64,000 nucleotides of DNA, taken from NCBI RefSeq assembly GCF_027889715.1, contig NZ_JAPJZH010000001.1, positions 248,001 through 312,000 of the forward strand, written 5' to 3'. Source of the stretch: Allohoeflea poritis (GTDB lineage Bacteria; Pseudomonadota; Alphaproteobacteria; Rhizobiales; Rhizobiaceae). How positions within the stretch are numbered: position 1 is the first letter of the stretch; the number at the start of each line of letters is the position of its first letter. The notes under the pieces were generated by a model. It was not told the origin of the DNA and ran no database searches. It was given only the letters and a program-made list of their open reading frames with translations. Below, piece after piece: positions 10,346 to 20,066 of the stretch. Position numbers and translations under genes: made by a program.

Positions 10346-11269
10346 TCAGCCATTGGCGGCTGCAGCAACCTCTGCAGCGAAATCGCTCTCTTCCTTTTCG
10401 ACACCTTCGCCGAGCTGGAAGCGGACAAATCCGGCGACGGTGATCGGTGCCCCGGCATCGGCCTCGGCCTGTTTCACCGCGGCTTCCACGGTCAGATCAG
10501 GATTGATGACGAAGCTCTGAGACATGAGCGCAACTTCCTCGAAGAATTTGCGCATACGGCCCTCAACCATTTTTTCGATGATGTTGTCCGGCTTGCCGGA
10601 TTCACGTGCTTGTTCGATGAAGATCGCGCGCTCGCGGTCGGCGACATCGGCATCGACATCGGCAGACGTTACGGCAAGCGGATTGGTGGCTGCGACGTGC
10701 ATGGCAACCTGTTTGCCGATTGCCGCCAATGTGTTGGCGTCGCCCGATGATTTGAGCGCAACCAGCACGCCCAGCTTGCCAAGGCCTGTCGCGACGGAGT
10801 TGTGAATGTAACTGGCAACGACGCCCTCATCTACGGAAAGTGACTGGCTGCGGCGCAGGTTCATGTTTTCGCCAATTGTGGCGACCGCGTCGGTGATGCT
10901 GTCAGCAACTGATTTACCGGTCGCAGGGTATGTCGCGGCGGCCACGGCTTCCACCGTTCCGTCCGTGGACAAAGCGACCTCGGCCACACCGCGCACGAGA
11001 TCCTGAAACGCATCGTTTCGTGCAACGAAATCGGTTTCCGAGTTGATCTCGACAACCACGGCCTTGTTGCCATCGGCGGCAACGCCCACCAGACCTTCGG
11101 CCGCTGTGCGACCGGATTTCTTGTCCGCCTTCGCGATGCCCTTGGCACGCAGCCAGTCGATGGCCGCTTCCATGTCGCCGTTGTTTTCGGCCAGCGCCTT
11201 TTTGCAGTCCATCATGCCTGCGCCGGACTTTTCGCGCAGTTCCTTAACCTGAGATGCAGAAATGCTCAT
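10346..11269 (-). CDS. tsf: Translation elongation factor Ts
   Basis: A 307-residue nucleotide exchange factor for EF-Tu. It has the N-terminal UBA-like [19 protein letters not shown] and the core [14 protein letters not shown] motif. I chose the ATG giving [11 protein letters not shown], which has GAGGCAAAG directly before it; the open frame extends further without resemblance. It follows rpsB as in nearly all bacteria. Confidence 0.96.
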   Translation of the reverse strand: MSISASQVKELREKSGAGMMDCKKALAENNGDMEAAIDWLRAKGIAKADKKSGRTAAEGLVGVAADGNKAVVVEINSETDFVARNDAFQDLVRGVAEVALSTDGTVEAVAAATYPATGKSVADSITDAVATIGENMNLRRSQSLSVDEGVVASYIHNSVATGLGKLGVLVALKSSGDANTLAAIGKQVAMHVAATNPLAVTSADVDADVADRERAIFIEQARESGKPDNIIEKMVEGRMRKFFEEVALMSQSFVINPDLTVEAAVKQAEADAGAPITVAGFVRFQLGEGVEKEESDFAAEVAAAANG

Positions 11270-11377
11270 CTTTGCCTCTTGCAAGAGTGCGGCGCACCGA
11301 ACGCCGGTGCACCGAGTTATCATGGTTCCAATACAGATTCACATGACATTTGAATGACATGACACAGTTCGGATGCC

Positions 11378-12277
11378 TTACGAGGCCGGAGTTTCCTCAG
11401 CCGCGGCTTCCTTTTTCTCTGCGGCAGCTTCCTCGGACGGAGCCTCCTCTGCGGGCGCTTCCTCGACCACTGGTTCCTTGACCTCTGCTTCTTCCGCAGC
11501 AGGTTCAGCGGTCTCTTCCGCTGCCGCTTCAAGGGCCGGCTCTACCGGGGCTTCTTCCGATGCGCCGATGTCGACACCTGCGGAACCCTGCTGGCGGGCA
11601 ATGCCGTCGATTGCGGCTTTTGCCACCAGGTCGCAATAGAGTGCTATGGCGCGGGCGGCGTCATCATTGCCCGGTACCGGATAGTCGATCGGATCCGGAT
11701 CGCAGTTGGAATCGACAATTGCCACAACTGGAATGCCGAGACGCTTTGCCTCCTGAATGGCAATCGCTTCCTTGTTGGTGTCGATGATGAACATCAGGTC
11801 CGGCGTGCCGCCCATGTCGCGGATACCGCCCAGGGCCCGTTCCAGCTTGTCGCGCTCACGCTCGAGGTTGAGGCGTTCTTTCTTGGTGAAGCCCTGTGCC
11901 TCGGCGGCCAGCAGCTCGTCGAGCTTGCGCAGACGCTGAATGGAATGGGAAATGGTTTTCCAGTTGGTCAGCATGCCGCCCAGCCAGCGGGCGTTGACAT
12001 AATATTGCGCACTGCGCTTTGCGGCATCGGCGATCAATTCGGACGCCTGCCTCTTGGTGCCGACGAACAGGACGCGTCCACCGCCCGCGACGGTATCGCT
12101 CACAAGCTGAAGCGCCTGCGACAGCATCGGGACCGTCTGACCGAGATCGATGATATGGACATTGTTGCGGTCACCGAAAATGTACTGCTTCATTTTCGGG
12201 TTCCAGCGGTGAGTCTGGTGACCAAAGTGAACACCAGCCTCAAGCAGCTGGCGCATGCTGAAATCAGGCAATGCCAT
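11378..12277 (-). CDS. rpsB: 30S ribosomal protein S2 with acidic C-terminal extension
   Basis: A ribosomal protein of 299 residues. The S2 core ([22 protein letters not shown] to about residue 230) is followed by about 65 residues rich in Glu, Ala and Pro, a low-complexity tail common in alphaproteobacterial S2. The start is the ATG at MALPDFSM, after an AAAAGGCATGGC context. The operon promoter should lie in the ~250 bp upstream. Confidence 0.95.
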   Translation of the reverse strand: MALPDFSMRQLLEAGVHFGHQTHRWNPKMKQYIFGDRNNVHIIDLGQTVPMLSQALQLVSDTVAGGGRVLFVGTKRQASELIADAAKRSAQYYVNARWLGGMLTNWKTISHSIQRLRKLDELLAAEAQGFTKKERLNLERERDKLERALGGIRDMGGTPDLMFIIDTNKEAIAIQEAKRLGIPVVAIVDSNCDPDPIDYPVPGNDDAARAIALYCDLVAKAAIDGIARQQGSAGVDIGASEEAPVEPALEAAAEETAEPAAEEAEVKEPVVEEAPAEEAPSEEAAAEKKEAAAEETPAS

Positions 12278-12526
12278 GCCTTTTCTCCTTTTCCGGTTGT
12301 ACCTCCGTGGTGCGTCAGCAGTTTTCCTGCCACCGGCGGACTTGCCCGGATTTCTCCCGCACAAGCCCATGCTCCACGTGTGGAATGGGCGGTTCCCTAC
12401 ATGCGACCGCGAAAAATATCAAGAGGGTGACAGAAAATCGGATCTGTCCCGACCAACGCGGTACCGCGTTTGATAGCTCTGCACGGATTTTCTTGCGCGG
12501 CAGCCCGGCGCGCTAAAATTGCGAGC

Positions 12527-12994
12527 CTAAGGAGTAAAAGCGCGAATCAGAGACCGAAGTTCCGGTTCGTCGACCAGCGTGGCTGCCTTTTTCTGGCTGA
12601 ACCAGTGACGCTCCCGCTGATCTTTTTCGAGATAATCATCCTCCAGCCGGTCGACTTCCAGAGGGTAGACCTCGACATCGCACTGCAAAGACAAACCGCT
12701 ATCAAGCAGCTTGCAGTACTCGTAGCTGCCGACAGGCTTCTTGCGGATCTCACCAATGACGCCCGCTTCCTCGCGTGCTTCCTGTGCCGCTGTTGCGGCT
12801 TTCGAAAGGCTCTTGATTGCCCAGCCCTTGGGAAGGATCCAGCGTCCGGTCCCTCGGCTGGTGATCAGCAGTATTTCAATCTTCTTGCCCCGCGCTCTGT
12901 GACACAGCGCGGCAAATTGCTGCGGCGCGGGCGCTCGATCCCTCAGATCAGCTTTTTCGTCTGCGGTTCTCTTGTTTTTCGTCAACGAAGACAT
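12527..12994 (-). CDS. Nudix hydrolase, diphosphoinositol-phosphatase-like type
   Basis: A 155-residue Nudix protein. The metal-binding helix reads AAQEAREEAGV, a Nudix-box variant with Q in place of the usual first R, preceded by the PKGW loop typical of alphaproteobacterial small Nudix proteins resembling DIPP phosphatases. The substrate (nucleoside diphosphate derivative or polyphosphate type) cannot be told from sequence. It is a monocistronic minus-strand gene upstream of rpsB. Confidence 0.8.
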   Translation of the reverse strand: MSSLTKNKRTADEKADLRDRAPAPQQFAALCHRARGKKIEILLITSRGTGRWILPKGWAIKSLSKAATAAQEAREEAGVIGEIRKKPVGSYEYCKLLDSGLSLQCDVEVYPLEVDRLEDDYLEKDQRERHWFSQKKAATLVDEPELRSLIRAFTP

Positions 12995-13166
12995 TTTCTA
13001 TCCATCGCAAGGTGGACTGCGGCCCTCGCTAATATACCGCATCGTCCGTGCACACACGTCAAAACCGCGTTCAACTTGCGGTGAACGTCAGCTCCATTTC
13101 CGGAAACCCGGCGTTTTGATGATTCGTATGCCTTATTTTGACTGATTTTGGAGCACGGTCAAATCG

Positions 13167-14006
13167 TCAACAGCCGTCGCCGTCAAATGTCTCCAAAGAA
13201 GAAAGCGTGCCTCTTAGCGCAAATTCTCCGTAATCCATGATCAAATCTCTCGTAATACCATTCTCGTATAACTTGAAAGAAATTCGATATACTGGTGTTT
13301 CTTCATCTTTTTTTGTCTCGTCAAAGTAAGCGATGGTAACCGGCCATGTAGGCAGGTTGGCAAATTCGCCCGTCGCATCTTTTTCCTGTTCGTCCACCGT
13401 TGCTACGCGCGGCGAACCGACAACGCTGGTCGTCAACATGACCTTGCTGCCCTCGTCGGAGCCATCGAACAGGTGCGACTGGAAAAACCGCTCCCCGTTT
13501 TTGGCGCGCTCTATGAGCGAAATCATCTGGGCGGTCGGAAATTGTGCAGGATCCAGTTCCAGTTTGGCCCGTCTCGGTATCGTCAGGTCGACCGATGTTC
13601 CCCGGCCGTCCGCCTTGGCGCTTCCACGCACTTCGAGATCAAGCTTCTGATTCACATATGATTTGGTGATGAAACGAAAGGTCTTTTCTTCGACATTCTC
13701 ATAAGTCGTGGTTTGCTGATCGGTCAGACGCACCGCATTGCCGGTATCGACTTGTGTTACGAACCGGAAGCCGACCGTGTAGCCCGAGCAGGCGGAACCA
13801 TTGAATTCGTAAACCATGCGTCCGAACATGGATTCGATCCCGGACCGTTCCGACGCGTCCTGCAACTCGAGATCATAAACCGCGCGGTGGGAAACAAGCG
13901 ATTCCGCCGCGCCGGCATGGGCCTTTCCCGCCAGAACCAGCCCTAAAATGAGCAATGCAATTGTTCCAAATAACTGTCGCAACCGACATTTCCTTCCGCT
14001 GCTCAA
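13167..14006 (-). CDS. eipB: Cell-envelope integrity protein EipB family (DUF1849)
   Basis: A 279-residue exported protein. A signal peptide ends near GKAHAG; the mature protein has the VSHRAVYDLEL start and the beta-rich DUF1849 body. Two conserved cysteines (in SACSGY and the C-terminal GDGC) match the disulfide pair described in Brucella EipB, a periplasmic beta-spiral protein supporting envelope integrity. A frequent marker of Rhizobiales. It is divergent from the plus-strand ridA operon. Confidence 0.85.
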   Translation of the reverse strand: MSSGRKCRLRQLFGTIALLILGLVLAGKAHAGAAESLVSHRAVYDLELQDASERSGIESMFGRMVYEFNGSACSGYTVGFRFVTQVDTGNAVRLTDQQTTTYENVEEKTFRFITKSYVNQKLDLEVRGSAKADGRGTSVDLTIPRRAKLELDPAQFPTAQMISLIERAKNGERFFQSHLFDGSDEGSKVMLTTSVVGSPRVATVDEQEKDATGEFANLPTWPVTIAYFDETKKDEETPVYRISFKLYENGITRDLIMDYGEFALRGTLSSLETFDGDGC

Positions 14007-14115
14007 TGCACCATGTTACGAGGCAATGCGACGAAATGTTGAGACGCCGCCAATATCGACTCTCAACGCCTCGCAGGCCCGATATTATTAGTCAAGACAT
14101 TAACGGAGTTCAAAG

Positions 14116-14589
14116 ATGTCGGAGACGATCGCCTCACGCCTTGCTGCGCTTGGCATAGAATTGCCTGAAGCCGCGGCGCCGGCCGCAAACTATGTTCCCT
14201 ACACCATTGTCGGCACGACGCTGTACATTTCCGGGCAGTTGCCGCTGCAAGGCGGAACTGTCATGCAAACCGGGCACCTGGCAAGTGACGCAGACATAGA
14301 GAGGGGGCAGGAAGCCGCACGGCTGTGTGCCATCAACATTCTGGCACAGGCCAAGTCGGCGCTCGGCGGCGACCTTGAGGGGATCGGGCGATTGGCAAAA
14401 ATCCAGGGCTTTGTTGCGTCAGCGCCCGGCTTCGACAAGCAGCATCTGGTCATCAACGGTGCGTCGGATCTTCTTGTCGACGTGCTGGGCGAACGCGGCA
14501 TACACGCCAGGGCGGCCGTCGGCATGGCAGCGCTTCCGCTCAACGCGTCCGTAGAGGTGGACGCCATTTTCGCAATCGGCCGGGATTAG
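14116..14589 (+). CDS. RidA family protein
   Basis: A 157-residue YjgF/YER057c/UK114-fold protein of the longer RidA subgroup. It contains NYVPYTIVGTTLYISGQLP and the C-terminal FRSTRP-equivalent region ALPLNASVEVDAIFAI. Members deaminate reactive enamine/imine intermediates; this subgroup lacks a clear catalytic arginine at the usual place, so activity is uncertain. It opens a plus-strand operon with the phosphodiesterase gene 6 bp downstream. Confidence 0.85.
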   Translation: MSETIASRLAALGIELPEAAAPAANYVPYTIVGTTLYISGQLPLQGGTVMQTGHLASDADIERGQEAARLCAINILAQAKSALGGDLEGIGRLAKIQGFVASAPGFDKQHLVINGASDLLVDVLGERGIHARAAVGMAALPLNASVEVDAIFAIGRD

Positions 14590-14595
14590 AGGAAG

Positions 14596-15348
14596 ATGCC
14601 GCATCGTTGGATCACGAAGAGGCCGATCGCCCATCGCGGCTATCACGACATGAACAATGCTGTTTGGGAGAACACGCCATCCGCCTTTGCACGCGCAATC
14701 GACGCGGACTTTCCGATCGAGTGCGATCTGCAGCTTTCGTCGGATGACGTTGCCATTGTCTTTCACGACTACGACACAAAGAGGCTTTGCGGCGTGGATG
14801 GCACAGTGCGGGAGATGACGGCAGAAGCGCTGACCGCCCTGCATATCGGCGGAACCAAGGACAGTGTGCCAACATTTCGCCAGTTGCTGGAACAGGTTGG
14901 CGGTAGGGTCGGACTGGTTGTCGAAATCAAGTCACCCGCACCGGAGGATATCGAAGCCTTTACCAATGCGGTTCTTCATGACCTGGAGGGCTATGATGGG
15001 GCAGTTGTTCTGATGTCCTTTGACACGGCATTGCTTGAGGCGCTGGCGGACAGCGGCACCAAGTGGCCGATCGGACTGGTAGCGGCCGAGTTCAATGAGG
15101 CGGAAAGACGGAAAAACGAAGCAGCTCTGAAACTGCCGATCAGTTTCATTTCGTTTTGTGTCGATCATGTGCCAAGCGACTTCATAACGCTGGCGCGCGA
15201 CAAAGGCCTGACGGTTATCTCCTGGACAGTGAGAGATGCGGCCTCGGAAAAAATCGCGGCCGAACATACAGATCAGATAACCTTTGAAGGCTTCGATCCG
15301 ATGGACTTGTCAGCCGGATCGGAGGCTTTAGATAAGGCGAATGACTAA
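14596..15348 (+). CDS. Glycerophosphodiester phosphodiesterase
   Basis: A 250-residue GDPD TIM barrel. The conserved PIAHRGYHD and ENTPSAF motifs, the acidic IECDLQLSSD metal site and VFHDYDTKR are present. It hydrolyses glycerophosphodiesters to glycerol 3-phosphate and an alcohol; with no signal peptide it should be cytoplasmic. Its end overlaps the next gene by 8 bp, showing translational coupling. Confidence 0.9.
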   Translation: MPHRWITKRPIAHRGYHDMNNAVWENTPSAFARAIDADFPIECDLQLSSDDVAIVFHDYDTKRLCGVDGTVREMTAEALTALHIGGTKDSVPTFRQLLEQVGGRVGLVVEIKSPAPEDIEAFTNAVLHDLEGYDGAVVLMSFDTALLEALADSGTKWPIGLVAAEFNEAERRKNEAALKLPISFISFCVDHVPSDFITLARDKGLTVISWTVRDAASEKIAAEHTDQITFEGFDPMDLSAGSEALDKAND

Positions 15349-16555
15349 CCCGAAGGACATCGTTGATCAGACGGCCGATTGTGGTGATATCGACGAGTTC
15401 CGTATAAGGGTTGTCAATTCATTCAATGACATAGACCAGCTTCAGTGGTCGCGGCTGCAATATGCACGGTCGACGGAGGGGCAGCCCTACAACCCTTTTG
15501 TCAGCTATGACTATCTGTCTGCATTGGAATTTGCCGGATGCGCGACCGCACAGACCGGGTGGCTGGGACAACATCTTCTGCTGGAATCAGCATCGGGCAC
15601 ATTGCTCGGCGCCCTGCCCTGCTACGTCAAGAGCCACAGCCAGGGGGAATATGTTTTCGATCACGGATGGGCCGATGCGTTCGAGCGGGCTGGTGGCAGC
15701 TACTATCCGAAACTCCAGGCATCGATTCCCTTCACGCCGGCAACAGGCCCCCGCCTCCTGTTTACAAGAGAAAATCAGGGGGATGTCGTTCGATCGGCCC
15801 TTGCGGATGGGCTGCGAACGCTGACGGACAGGCTGTCTCTTTCCTCCGCGCATGTGACCTTTGTGCCCGAAAGTGAAATGGAACACTTTTCCGAGGCCGG
15901 ATATCTGGAGCGTACGGATCAGCAGTTTCATTTTCGCAATGACGGTTACGAGAGTTATGCCGATTTTCTCGCCACGCTCGCGTCCAGAAAGCGAAAAGCG
16001 CTGAAACGGGAACGCCGGGGCGCACTGGAGAACGACATAACCATCGACTGGCTTACCGGCTCAGACCTTAACGAGGCTGTTTGGGACAGCTTCTACGCGT
16101 TCTACATGGACACAGGTTCCAGAAAATGGGGTCGCCCCTATCTGAACAGGGATTTCTTTTTGCGCATTTCGGAGACTATGTCCCGGGATATCCTGCTCAT
16201 CATGGCGCGGCGCGGAAGCCGTTATGTCGCGGGCGCCATCAATTTCATCGGATCCGATACGCTTTTCGGCCGGCATTGGGGATGTATCGAAGATCATCCG
16301 TTTTTGCATTTTGAAGTGTGCTATCATCAGGCGATCGATTTCGCCATTGCACGAGGATTGCAGACCGTCGAGGCCGGCGCACAGGGCGAGCACAAGCTAT
16401 CGCGCGGCTATATGCCGGTGACGACCCGTTCCGCCCACTATATCACGCATCCGGGATTGCGGAACGCCGTCGCCGACTATCTGAATCACGAACGCGATGA
16501 CGTGGAGCGCATCGGCCGTTTGCTGGGCGGGCGCGGCCCTTTTCGCAAAGTGTGA
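15341..16555 (+). CDS. GNAT-fold FemAB-like acyltransferase (PF04339)
   Basis: A 404-residue protein of the DUF482 peptidogalycan-biosynthesis family, with two GNAT-like halves. Typical segments are YNPFVSYDYLSALE near the N-terminus, LASRKRKALKRERR in the middle, and FEVCYHQAIDFAI with EAGAQGEHKLSRGYMP near the C-terminus. The substrate is not known for the family; an aminoacyl or acyl transfer is inferred from fold. Common in alphaproteobacteria beside ridA and gdpD genes. Confidence 0.85.
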   Translation: MTNPKDIVDQTADCGDIDEFRIRVVNSFNDIDQLQWSRLQYARSTEGQPYNPFVSYDYLSALEFAGCATAQTGWLGQHLLLESASGTLLGALPCYVKSHSQGEYVFDHGWADAFERAGGSYYPKLQASIPFTPATGPRLLFTRENQGDVVRSALADGLRTLTDRLSLSSAHVTFVPESEMEHFSEAGYLERTDQQFHFRNDGYESYADFLATLASRKRKALKRERRGALENDITIDWLTGSDLNEAVWDSFYAFYMDTGSRKWGRPYLNRDFFLRISETMSRDILLIMARRGSRYVAGAINFIGSDTLFGRHWGCIEDHPFLHFEVCYHQAIDFAIARGLQTVEAGAQGEHKLSRGYMPVTTRSAHYITHPGLRNAVADYLNHERDDVERIGRLLGGRGPFRKV

Positions 16556-16598
16556 GAGCAGTCGCTCCGCATCGAAACACTTCAGGATGAGGCGCGAG

Positions 16599-17105
16599 AT
16601 GGTGAAGAATAAGCAGCGCGCGGCCAGAGTTGAAATTGAAATGATCCACCGGCGCACATTCTTGTCCGGAAGTGGTGGCGCTCTTGTTGTCGCGGTACTT
16701 GGCGGGCTCATTTCAACCCCGGCGGAGGCAGCAAACGGGAACATCGTTACCGGGCAGGCTTTGCGCAGCGTCAATGCCTTTCGCAAAGCCAACGGGCGTG
16801 GCGCTCTCCAGAGCGATTCCGCGCTCGGCCGGGCAGCGCTCGAACATTCGCTGTCCATGGCTAGGTCAGGCCGGCTGAACCACAGCCGGTTTCAGGCACG
16901 ATTGAGAAATCACGGCATTCGCGGCGCCGCGGCGGAAAATGTGGCGCGCGGTCAACCCAACGTCGCCTCTGTCGTTGCGTCGTGGCAGGGATCGCGCGGT
17001 CATCGGCGCAACATGTTGGGCAATTTCAGCCGCGCCGGCGTTGCCGTGGCGCGTGATCCAGCTTCGGGAAACCGTCCCTTCTGGACGATGATCCTGGCGC
17101 GCTGA
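16599..17105 (+). CDS. Exported CAP (SCP/PR1) domain protein
   Basis: A 168-residue protein with an N-terminal Tat-like signal (HRRTFLSGSGG then a hydrophobic run to PAEAA) followed by a bacterial CAP domain (LRSVNAFRKANG, LEHSLSMARSGRLNHS, AAENVARG, SWQGSRGHRRNML). I chose the ATG preceded by GAGGCGCGAG; an internal ATG at 16641 would also keep the signal. Function of bacterial CAP proteins is generally unknown; a periplasmic location is predicted. Confidence 0.8.
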   Translation: MVKNKQRAARVEIEMIHRRTFLSGSGGALVVAVLGGLISTPAEAANGNIVTGQALRSVNAFRKANGRGALQSDSALGRAALEHSLSMARSGRLNHSRFQARLRNHGIRGAAAENVARGQPNVASVVASWQGSRGHRRNMLGNFSRAGVAVARDPASGNRPFWTMILAR

Positions 17106-17236
17106 AGCCAGCGTCCCGCCGCAACTCCAAAATAATTACCGATATGTAATCGGGTCGTAACCCGCACGCCATGCAGCGTTACCCAGAATGACATCCGGAT
17201 CGCGTTATCGCGCGGGATGTCTTTGGAGAGGGAGCC

Positions 17237-18004
17237 ATGGCAAAGAGATTTCTGATTTTGGTGGCAGGCGCGGGCATGGCGGCCGTTGCCGGTTACGCGA
17301 CCGCTGCAAGCAACTGGGTGGAAATCAGCGAACGGGGCAATCAGATCTGCATCCGCTCTAATTCCATTCCAAATCACACCACCGGCAGTTTTCCTAACCG
17401 CGGCAATCCGCACAGGATCCGGCCGCAAAACATTAATGTTTGCGTAACGGCCTCGCCAAGGAAAACGAACCGTGCGCGCGGTGCGGGCCCGGGTGCGATC
17501 GGCATCGCGCTGAATGGCGTGCTGATCCGCCCGGGAACGGCGGACTACTGGGACCCGCGCTCACCGCGCGGCCACAGCCGCGACAGAAGCTCCGGCTGGA
17601 ATCTGGAAGGCATGGGATCGGCACGCACGCTCGGGATCGATTCCGCCAACGCCCATGTCGACAACCGCGGAACCTATCACTACCACGGCAAGCCGATCAG
17701 CGCGCTCAAGACCAGGGGCGGCACGCAGGTGGGGTATGCCGCGGACGGGTTCGAGATCCATTATGTCGGCGGGCGTGCCAAGTCAGGTTATCGGCTGAAA
17801 AGCGGTACCCGCCCTTCCGGACCTGGCGGAAAATATGACGGCAGCTACGTCGAAGACTGGGTCTATGTCGGCGGCGCCGGAACGCTCGACCAGTGCAATG
17901 GCGGCATGCTGAATGGCAAATATGTTTACTTCGCCACAAACACCTTTCCGTTCTACCCCCGTTGCTTTTTCGGCCGGCCAAGCCGCAGCTTTCGGGGACT
18001 TTGA
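17237..18004 (+). CDS. Exported YHYH-domain protein
   Basis: A 255-residue protein with a signal peptide (to about ATAAS) and the defining GTYHYHGKP motif, plus GYAADGFEIHY and a C-terminal GTLDQCNGG segment, as in PF14240. The biochemical role is unknown; the His-rich motif suggests metal binding. It has its own good ribosome binding site (GGAGAGGGAGCC). This is the last host-type gene before the phage-derived island. Confidence 0.85.
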   Translation: MAKRFLILVAGAGMAAVAGYATAASNWVEISERGNQICIRSNSIPNHTTGSFPNRGNPHRIRPQNINVCVTASPRKTNRARGAGPGAIGIALNGVLIRPGTADYWDPRSPRGHSRDRSSGWNLEGMGSARTLGIDSANAHVDNRGTYHYHGKPISALKTRGGTQVGYAADGFEIHYVGGRAKSGYRLKSGTRPSGPGGKYDGSYVEDWVYVGGAGTLDQCNGGMLNGKYVYFATNTFPFYPRCFFGRPSRSFRGL

Positions 18005-18040
18005 GTTGCCTGTGCCAGCCACCGTTTGGTCTAAAGGCGT

Positions 18041-18304
18041 CTACTGCTCTACTGCCCGCAATATCCGCCTGAGTGTTTCATTCTGCTGTTGTTGAATGAC
18101 CTCGATCGCCTTGAGGCGCTCACGGATATCCGCCGAACGTTGCTCAAGCCGGTCAACGCTTTCTTCGACCTCGCCAATATCGGTCGCATTGGCAGACACG
18201 TTGCTTTTCAATGTCGCATATCCGGCAACCAGGCTGGCCGCGACCGTACATACCCCCAAAAGTGTGCTCCAGGGCAGTCCTGACGGTTTTATGCCGTCAG
18301 CCAT
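18041..18304 (-). CDS. Membrane-anchored coiled-coil protein, spanin or haemolysin-XhlA-like
   Basis: An 87-residue protein with one membrane helix (STLLGVCTVAASLVAGYATL) followed by a heptad-rich helix to the C-terminus (VEESVDRLEQRS to RRILRAVEQ). This N-in, helix-out plan is that of phage lysis accessory proteins such as XhlA and i-spanins. It is the last gene of the leftward lysis cluster, after a small exported protein, a holin and an endolysin. Confidence 0.6.
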   Translation of the reverse strand: MADGIKPSGLPWSTLLGVCTVAASLVAGYATLKSNVSANATDIGEVEESVDRLEQRSADIRERLKAIEVIQQQQNETLRRILRAVEQ

Positions 18305-18660
18305 CAGACCGGCCTTCCGAACCATTCACGACTATCGCTGCCTCGCGCGACAACACAGACGAGTTTTCTATCCTGACTGTCCATCGAACGGTACAAAAGC
18401 AACCATTGGCCTTTTCTGTTGGTGGTCAGTTCCAGTGCGCCTTCACCGTTCTCATGCCGGCCGCGCCACACCCGATTCAGTTCAAGCTGCTCAATCAGCC
18501 CTTCGAACGCCTTGTTGTCGAGCCCGCAAACAGGAAGCGGTGCCGCCAGGATCGGATTGTGCTCCTGCGACAAAGCGGAACCTATGGACAACATGTAACC
18601 GATCAACGGAAGAAACAGGGCAAACAGGGCCCATCGAGCGTTTACATCGCGCTTTGTCAT
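18304..18660 (-). CDS. Small exported protein in lysis cluster
   Basis: A 118-residue protein with an N-terminal hydrophobic signal or anchor (WALFALFLPLIGYMLSIGSALS) and two cysteines in the mature part (LPVCGLDN, LVCVVARG). No family recognised. Its start overlaps the holin stop, and its own stop codon overlaps the start of the coiled-coil gene. It could be an outer spanin-like or inhibitor protein; position is the only argument. Confidence 0.55.
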   Translation of the reverse strand: MTKRDVNARWALFALFLPLIGYMLSIGSALSQEHNPILAAPLPVCGLDNKAFEGLIEQLELNRVWRGRHENGEGALELTTNRKGQWLLLYRSMDSQDRKLVCVVARGSDSREWFGRPV

Positions 18661-19019
18661 CGCGTGAACCTCCCAATCAGCGCTTTGCCGCCGTCCACGA
18701 GGAACAAAGACGAGATGATCCAGCCGGCCCATTGGTCGAGCGGTGCCGGCAGTGCCGCCACGTTCCACTCGAAGTGAAACAGGCTGTCGGCGACGACCGC
18801 CGAGAACCACATACCGAGCGGGATGACAAAGAACAGCTGAAACCACCAGGTGCGGCTGACCAGCAGGTTGGCCTGCACCTTCAGCTGCGTCTCGACAATA
18901 CTTGCCTTGATCCTCTCGCGCTCAGTTTCGTTGTTCACCTTGTGGTCAACAGTGTCGAGAACGCGATCAAGCGTACCGCCGGTCAGCCAACCTAGAAGCG
19001 TTTTCACCAACCAGCCCAT
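18657..19019 (-). CDS. Holin, GTA_holin_3TM type
   Basis: A 120-residue protein. The N-terminal amphipathic stretch is followed by a charged region and two to three hydrophobic segments (WWFQLFFVIPLGMWFSAVVA and WAGWIISSLFLVDGGKALIG), matching the three-membrane-helix holin family first named for gene transfer agent release (PF11351). It would let the GH19 endolysin reach peptidoglycan. AAGGA precedes the chosen ATG; an ATG three codons upstream is possible. Confidence 0.75.
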   Translation of the reverse strand: MGWLVKTLLGWLTGGTLDRVLDTVDHKVNNETERERIKASIVETQLKVQANLLVSRTWWFQLFFVIPLGMWFSAVVADSLFHFEWNVAALPAPLDQWAGWIISSLFLVDGGKALIGRFTR

Positions 19020-19020
19020 T

Positions 19021-19227
19021 TCAACCATCCTTGCCGCGCAGACCGATCAGTCCCAGGCCGAACGTGATCATTGCCGCAGGCGGAACTTCAGTCATTCTGG
19101 AAAGGATGTTGGCGGCCGGTGTAAGCATCGCGACCTCGCTGCCCGCGGCAATGACTGTTCCGCAAGCAACAGCAGCAAAGCCGGTCCACCAGCTGAGCGA
19201 TCTCAGCTTGATATATTTTGAGTTCAT
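19021..19227 (-). CDS. Small membrane protein, possible second holin
   Basis: A 68-residue protein with two hydrophobic segments (WWTGFAAVACGTVIAAGS and PPAAMITFGLGLIGL). It lies between endolysin and holin with overlaps at both ends, a position usual for holin or antiholin partners. GGAAAGTC precedes the ATG. No family recognised. Confidence 0.6.
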   Translation of the reverse strand: MNSKYIKLRSLSWWTGFAAVACGTVIAAGSEVAMLTPAANILSRMTEVPPAAMITFGLGLIGLRGKDG

Positions 19228-20000
19228 GACTTTCCTCCAAAGATCCGTGACAGGAGCTTTATCAGGGCCTCCAAAACCACGCCCCCCGAAGCCGGAGACA
19301 CGGATTTGTCTGTGAATGGAGTAGCGGCTTCGGTTGTGGATTCCTCGCTCTCCGATTGCTTCGGCTTTGGAACCGGAACGCTGTTGAGGGGGCGTTTTGG
19401 AACACCGCCCGCCTCCTCGATAGCGGCCAGAAACGAACGGTAATACCCGGCAATCAGGTCCCATTTGTCGGTGATATTGACGGTACGCCTTGCGTTGCGC
19501 AGATCGTCCTTGCCGGTGTCCGGCAGATAGTGCTGGATGCCGAACCCCTTGCCATTCCAGCGGCCATCAAGGAGGCCTTTTATGAGAATGCGAGCGCCCA
19601 GAACGGGATCGAGCGCCTTGTCGGGATATCTGACCAGGTCCACACCGGCATCCTTGCTGGAGCGCCGATAGTTCCGCTTCCAGGTGAGCTGGACCTGGCC
19701 CCTGCCATAGTAACAATGGCCATATGGCGGCTCGGGCTGCGCGTAGCGTGCGTGCTTCAACCGGCGTCGCGCCGTCTCGTCGTCCTTCGCAAGCGTCTCG
19801 CGTACCGGCACCATTCGCCGCGCCGTTTCGTGATAGGCTGTGGCCAATGCATAGGCGAGTGTCTTGCCCCGCCCGTCGCCATGGGTTGCAAAGGCATCGA
19901 GAATGCCCTCGATTCCCCTCACCTGCTGGTGTGACAAAGACGTGCCAAACACGCCACTCGAACGGCGCCGCAGCGCCGCGTAGAATGCCTTGCGGATCAT
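19224..20000 (-). CDS. Phage endolysin, glycoside hydrolase family 19
   Basis: A 258-residue chitinase-class lysozyme. The GH19 core covers residues ~1-180, with the catalytic glutamate in ATAYHETARRM, the YYGRGQVQLTWKRNY motif and the KALDPVLGARILI helix. A linker and a short C-terminal hydrophobic region follow, with a second acidic stretch (SESEESTTEA). No signal peptide is visible, so export should depend on the holin. A broken second copy lies at 23.27-23.74 kb. Confidence 0.9.
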   Translation of the reverse strand: MIRKAFYAALRRRSSGVFGTSLSHQQVRGIEGILDAFATHGDGRGKTLAYALATAYHETARRMVPVRETLAKDDETARRRLKHARYAQPEPPYGHCYYGRGQVQLTWKRNYRRSSKDAGVDLVRYPDKALDPVLGARILIKGLLDGRWNGKGFGIQHYLPDTGKDDLRNARRTVNITDKWDLIAGYYRSFLAAIEEAGGVPKRPLNSVPVPKPKQSESEESTTEAATPFTDKSVSPASGGVVLEALIKLLSRIFGGKS

Positions 20001-20066
20001 TAGACTGTCCGTTGGTTGGATTGTAGCCCGCGCAAGCGCGCGGGAAAGACGTAAGGGCTTTACCCC